A DNA stretch of 64,000 nucleotides, taken from contig NC_044572.1 in the NCBI RefSeq assembly GCF_901933205.1, positions 33,242,001 to 33,306,000 of the forward strand, given 5' to 3'. Positions 58,353 through 64,000 of this stretch are shown here, one piece after another. Positions within the stretch are counted from its first letter, which is position 1. Every line of letters starts with the position of its first letter. Source of the DNA: Camarhynchus parvulus (Eukaryota > Chordata > Aves > Passeriformes > Thraupidae). The position numbers and the translations under genes were made by a program. The notes beneath the pieces are model-generated. The model was given only the letters and a program-made list of their open reading frames with translations, did not search any database and was not told where the DNA came from.

Positions 58353-61300
58353 CAAATCTCAACTGGTGAGCAAGGCTAAGGAAAGGAATTCATGTGGCCA
58401 AATTTAATGAATAAATGCTGGTAATGCAACTTGCAACTACAGACTAGTTGAGAGTGCAAAGAACATTAAAAAACATAACCCCATCCAGCCTGCACACACA
58501 TTTTCTCTGGGTAAAAGTAATGTCATTTGCAGATACTAGTCTTGTAGGGAGGTTCTGTAAGCATTTGGGAAAAGAAAACTATTCTTACATACTGAACAAC
58601 CAAAGAAGATAGAGGGTGGTGGAAAAAACATATGTGACAGTTGTGTTGTGCGACAGTTTTTCTTATCCTCCTCCATACCATTTGCCTGGCAAATCCCTTC
58701 TTTTTTTTTTTTAGTTTTTCCTTAACTTTTAGGGTCTTGAGCACAGGAACAAGCATAAAAACATAATATCCAGTGAACATTAAAAATCATAATATCTCTA
58801 ACACTTTTATTTCATTTCTGTTATCTACATCAAAGCATGAATTTGGGGAAGGTATGGTTATGCAGGATAAAGAAACAGAATGTTTAGTAGAAGGCCCCTT
58901 TCCTCAGTCTCTTTAAACACATAAATCATGAATTTTCAAACCACCTTTTGCCACAGAGGTATTTGATTAGGAAAAACCTGCTCTAACGGAAAGGTTTTAG
59001 CTAGCTTGGGATGAAAGAGATGCTATGCTTCCTGGTGAATTCTGGAGCTGTGGGTCTTCCTGGGTCACGCGTTCCCAGCTCCCTTGGAGACTGTCACAGT
59101 GCTGAACGCCCAGCAGCTTTGGTATTCATCCAAAATGCAGCGTGACTGCTCCAGAAGGTACTCAGCTCCACGATCATACTTGAAACATCAGCTCCTGTCT
59201 CTGAGGTAGCAGGCTGGGTATGATGAGTCGGAATCCCACTGAATGAAGCATCATACAACCATCCTTCAGAAGCCATCTGTACCTCCTCCAGAACACTGTG
59301 GCTTTTCATTAGCAGTCTTGGAAGAAGAAGTGCACTCATCACACCTCCTGGGAATTTCTGAAGAACACAGTTCAGAAGTTCCCTCTTTCACTATTTCCTT
59401 ATTCTAAAGCAGGGAGAGTATCTTTGTCCTGTCCAGCTTTTAAAGAGGTGAAATGAAATTTGGCACCTTAATCTCAAAACATTAACAATCACTTAGACTT
59501 TCACTTCTGCTCAGACTGGATTTATGGCTCTCACCTTGCAGGACATATAATTCAAATTACCATCCACTTAGATCCACAGGAAGAATCTTCAGGCCAAACC
59601 ATTACAACAACCCATTACTCTTCTGGCTTTTCTGCACCACCAGGAAATGTCAGTGCATGACAAACTTTTGCAACTGCAAACAAAGGGAAATGGATATTCA
59701 TCTCTACCATTACTTTCATAATTAGTTGAGCAGGGAAAAAACAATCTTACCAGGAAATCCTCACAAGTCTGAACTACATCTGTCAGCCTTACTTGCTTGC
59801 CAGTTCTTCTGATAAACGACAGGAAACATATTCCAGCTCCAGCACAGGTTGTTCAGAGGACACAAGACAGGCTCATTAGCACTGTAACCTGCAGGCAGTA
59901 GGCAGACACAAAAAACCTTCAGCCTTTGGGTATGGTAGGAGAGATGCAGCCACATGGGCTTGCCTGATGCAACTGGGCTGTGTATTCATGTTCTTGTTGA
60001 TCCTACAACCCCGACTGTGGCTCTTTATCAATGCACACGTGACCTCGATGGAGCAGCCTCTTAGATCCTGAGCTCACATGCCTGAGAAACCTGGATAGTG
60101 CAGGCTCCCCTGCATGCAATTTCTCAAAGAACTGTATTTCTTCCATGCTGGAGGGTAACTCTGCAGTAAAATTACTAATTGATGCAGTCATCAGATATTA
60201 ATAGAGTCACTTGAAAGAGTGGTGTAGTTGCTGTGCAGGACTTGCTAGGCACAGTAAGTCATGATATGAGTATATCACTTTTTGAAAACTATGTGATATT
60301 GTCAAAGCTTGCTGTACAAGACACCATGAAATGTATTAAAATAAATATTCTGAATATTTATTTAAAATTAAATACATCAGAAAGTAAATGAGGCATATTC
60401 CATGGGTCTGGATGTTTCTGTTCCCTCTAGCTAAATTCCATATCATTAAATGAAGAATTTCACTAGGCTTATTAGTTTGTTATCTATAAAACTTTTAGGA
60501 ATTTTTTATATGCCCCACTCAGCTGCTTTCAAATAAAGGCACTAGAAGCTGTTTGACTAAAGGGTTGGGTTTTTTTTCTCATTGAAATCTACAGAAAAAT
60601 TTATGTTAATTTCGTCAAGTGAAGGAGGCAACCTTTATAAAAGTTTCCTTTGGAAACAGGTTTCTTGCAGTCCTTTACTGTAAGAAAAATATTGCTCTTT
60701 AGATCCCACCATGGCACACTCCTAATTTTATGAGATTAGGAATAGTCTGTCAGAATTCTGAAACACAGGGGGATCCTAATCATGAGCAGCTTGTTCCAGC
60801 TAGAATCATATTTCCTATGTTGCAGGACAGCAGTGGGCTAAGTGCTTCATTTGCACCTCACAGAAATGTGCTTTTCCTCCCCAATTTCTCAGCAGAATTC
60901 AACAAGACACTTCCTCTGGCCCTTAGCAACAGCCCTTAGCAAGGGCTGACAGAGAAGTACAAGCAGCAAAGCCAGGACTAGCAAAGAGCTATTGATTCGT
61001 GAATGAAAGAGAACATTTTCTGAAATAAAAAAAAAATCATCTAGTCACAATAACTCTAGGACAAGTCTAACTTTAGTGACTAGAAGCAAAAAGAGCAGGC
61101 AACTTGAATCGACATTGCTCATGCTGGCATTCCAAGGGTAATATTTTCATTATGATAAAATGTTCTTTGACAATCTCTCCGGTGAATTGGGCACAAACAT
61201 GCTTTTCTTCTACATTGGTCCTGCCTATCTTCCTGTTCCACCTATTTTTATACTACTAAAAAATATTTGTTTAGGAAATGCAAACAAAATCTCCTGTTCC

Positions 61301-63811
61301 ATGTGTTTAAGTTCCCTTGCTGTTTATCATATACTGTAGTACAGGACCAGCAAGACCAATTATAATTTGGTTTCAAATTAATTTTTTTGTCTTCTTTTCA
61401 GTCTTCCCCCAGAAAAGGAATAATAAAACTTGCCTAAAATATTAGTAAACATGCAGTACCTGGACAAAAGTTCTACAGCACCCCTTCCCAACAAACACAC
61501 CAGCAGAGGAGCATACACACATACATAAATAAAAACATATTTATGGAGGTGGACAGGCAATTGTGTTTTGTCCAGAGAAATATTTTTGTGTGCAGTAATA
61601 TATAAAAATCAACACAAATTTGCATATTACATAAAATATATGTATATAAAATTTCTTCAGCCATTTTAAAACTTTGATTCCCAAAGACAACATGTGAAAA
61701 GATGTGATTAGAAATAGTCACTATGGATCTTCATCATAAATATCCATGGGTTTTTTGCCCATCTTAATCAGGTAATAATTTGTCTAATTAACATTTTTCA
61801 TAGGAGGGAAGTAGTCTGTGTGCTTTTCAACACTGCTCCAAAAATATACAGCAGTATTACGTGACAAAATGCATTGGTAGCAGATATGTGACTGTTGCTT
61901 GTTATTATGAAGCATCAGCTGTGCATTCATGGGCTGCACAGAAGACAGTCTCTGACTGAAGTCCTGTAGAGTCTCTGTAAAGATTTATGTGATGTTTTTT
62001 TTCCCTGCAGCTTCTGATGTGGCAGAATGACCGATTTATGATGTGGGTGGAACTTTGTTCAGCACATGGAAATGCCTCCGCTCTCCAGATTATGTTCTCC
62101 TGTGGTAGGCAGTAATGCTTTCTGCCCTCCATATGGCCACCATGTGCCAGCAGACACCAAATTGGTATGTGGGTTAAATGTAAAATAACCACAAGAGCTC
62201 CTGAGCCAATAATTACAAAGCTCCTTTTGATATGGTTAGTGTATCATTATCTGTACTGTGCAATAATAAAACAGAGCTCATGTTGTCCCTCTCTTCTCCT
62301 TCAGTAGCTGCAGAGCTCATTGCAGAACTATCACACACAATTGATGTTCACAAAATGCTTTTAGGAATTGTCATAGCAGCAGCAAGGAGCACACCAAAAT
62401 CCCAGCTCTAATTAGACAGTAGCTTGAATAAAATAGTGGAGGGGACAAAAAAAAAGAAGCTTATTCTGTGCATTCACTAAAGACATGTATCTTTTATCCT
62501 GGTCTGAGCTGCTCAAGCTCTGGGGTAGATGAGCTGGTTTGGAGGGCATCTCATGTGTCAAAGTAGTCCCTCTGTCCATTTAAAGCCTATATTATCAAGT
62601 TTAGTTTCTGTACTTGTGTGTTCAAGGAACACACAGCTCTGTAAACACTGCTAGTTCCCACTTGTATCCAGGTGTAGTTCAAGGATTGAATGCGAGTTAT
62701 TTTATAATTTTGGCCTTGCCACAGGTATCTCAAAAACTAGTCCCTGTGGTTTTAACCCAGCAGCTGAGATAAACTGGGATTCAGAAGCAAATGCTTCCTC
62801 GATATGCTTAGCTATAGGCTTAGGACAGGTCGTTCTTAAGCAAAGAGCTCATGAGTGTTGCTTTGCTTTGCTGCATAAATCCCAACATTTTTGCAAGGGT
62901 TTTTTATAGACTTGAGATTTGTGAGAAGGTAGAATTTAGTGGGAGGGGTTTGTTGAACAGGGAGTGCTTAAACTGTTTTTCCTCTTACACTTGGCAAACA
63001 TGGATTATTACTTGTCATAGATCATAACGGTATTTTATGTGTGATTTTGACTGTCCTGCTGTGGTAAATGAAAACAAATGGGACTTGTCACTCACTTGTC
63101 TTCTGAAACTGTTGTTCAGAACATTCTAGCTCTCTGGTGCAGGATGGGCTTCATGCTCATCTTCTTGCAACATCTACAAAGCAATAGATGAGCACAAATC
63201 TGTCTCTATCCAAAAATGTACAAACATCAGGAATAGAGAGGTTGGTGCACATACAAAACACAGTTAGAAAGTAACTCACATGAACAGCAAATAGGGTTTT
63301 CAGTTTTGTTGCCTATTTGTCATTTGTAATGACTGACAGTGTTCCAATGAGCTTTACCATTTTTCTCCTTATAATGTATGGAGTATATTAATATGTCATT
63401 AATTATAGTGTATTAATTATTCATTCTGTTGAATTAAATAATAAAGAAAAGTATTTCTGTGGTATACAAAGGAAAGCTATGTGTCTATATGGGTGTGTAC
63501 AAGGTAGGGTCTAAGAGATGTGCCCTTAATGCTCTGTAAAGGGCCATCATTTTTTCAATGATGCTTTTGGTGTTATTTTTTGATCAAGGACTTGCAAGGA
63601 CTCCCTGTGATCAAGGGAGTGGAGGACCTCTCAGTGGCAGCTTCTCCAGCTGTGACTTCCACCTAGGCTGCACGCTGTGGACACTGTAAAACCAACAACA
63701 TGGCACTTCATTGACATTGTCACACATCAGGGGAGGCTGCAACTCCTCACATTTAGTATGAAAAATTCCAGCTCAGCTTTAATCTTTATTAAGACTTTCG
63801 GGTAACACTTG
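58353..63811. other. Intergenic, no gene recognised
   Basis: AT-rich. Minus-strand ORFs at 59094-59342 (82 codons) and 60003-60191 (62 codons) have balanced composition but no family I know, and no supporting splice sites. 62,150-62,420 is repeat-free with ATTA-type cores and a CCACAA word and could be regulatory. Confidence 0.4.
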
Positions 63812-63856
63812 CAAAAAAAGAAAAAAAAAAAACAAACCAAAACAAAACAAAAAGAA
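63812..63856. repeat. A-rich simple repeat (CAAAA-type)
   Basis: AAAAAAAGAAAAAAAAAAAA, then CAAACCAAAACAAAACAAAA. A T-rich tract also occurs near the window end (63,955-63,977). Confidence 0.8.
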
Positions 63857-64000
63857 ACCCCTACTTTTTGCTTTACGTTGGTAATTTTTTGTGTAATTGC
63901 AGCTGTATTTGTAAATTTGTAACTAAAATGCTGGCCATGCCATTTCAACCCTTTTCTTTCTTTCTTTTTTTTTTTCCCCAATCTGTTATAAACCAGTCAT

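Noticed and set aside
59094..60191. Two small minus-strand ORFs (82 and 62 codons)
   Set aside because: Composition is plausible but there is no known family, splice signals or neighbouring exons; within chance expectation for AT-rich DNA of this length.

Overview
The window looks like bird genomic DNA, mostly intergenic. The evidence is several avian-type CR1 LINE fragments (3' ends with ATTCTATGR-type microsatellites, and ORF2 C-terminal remnants), a decayed endogenous retrovirus whose LTRs begin TGTCCTGGTTTCAG and end in a CCACAACA-type terminus, and dense CpG islands in an otherwise AT-rich background. The LTR type suggests a neoavian and possibly a passerine, but I cannot fix the species.

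The one gene I can name with confidence is the microRNA gene MIR148A, on the minus strand at 51784-51857. Its 22-nt 3p arm matches the miR-148a mature sequence at every position I can recall. From memory of human synteny, MIR148A lies in a gene-poor interval of 7p15 between NPVF and NFE2L3, so this window is probably the bird version of that desert. The hairpin sits in a CpG island (about 51.69-53.0 kb). A CCAAT box and a YY1-like CAAGATGG on the minus strand suggest a promoter about 600 bp upstream, and an AATAAA followed by GT-rich sequence lies about 100 nt downstream. The primary transcript could therefore be very compact.

Layout. 0-0.8 kb: a weak candidate terminal exon with a polyadenylation signal. 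0.8-6.9 kb: intergenic sequence with microsatellites. 6.9-14 kb: a CpG-island complex with two promoter-like modules (about 8.05-8.27 kb and 12.9-13.25 kb) sharing octamer, CCAAT, CRE-like and GC-box motifs, followed by a 37-bp GC-rich minisatellite; no protein is recognisable. 14-20 kb: AT-rich intergenic DNA with a strong hairpin at 14945-15002 and low-complexity tracts. 20.3-23.0 kb: retrovirus-derived element with two LTRs. 23.2 kb: a perfect 17-bp-arm inverted repeat. 23.8-24.4 kb: possible conserved regulatory sequence. 28.5-29.4 kb: a 24-bp minisatellite ending beside a good CTCF-like motif. 31.9-34.0 kb, 44.1-47.0 kb and 58.1-58.4 kb: CR1 fragments. 42.4-42.8 kb: an unrecognised minus-strand ORF, possibly a retrocopy. 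51.7-53 kb: MIR148A and its island. 53-64 kb: AT-rich intergenic sequence.

I see no tRNA, rRNA, CRISPR or intact multi-exon protein gene. Apart from MIR148A and the transposon remnants, functional statements are inference from motifs, because no alignment or database search was possible.
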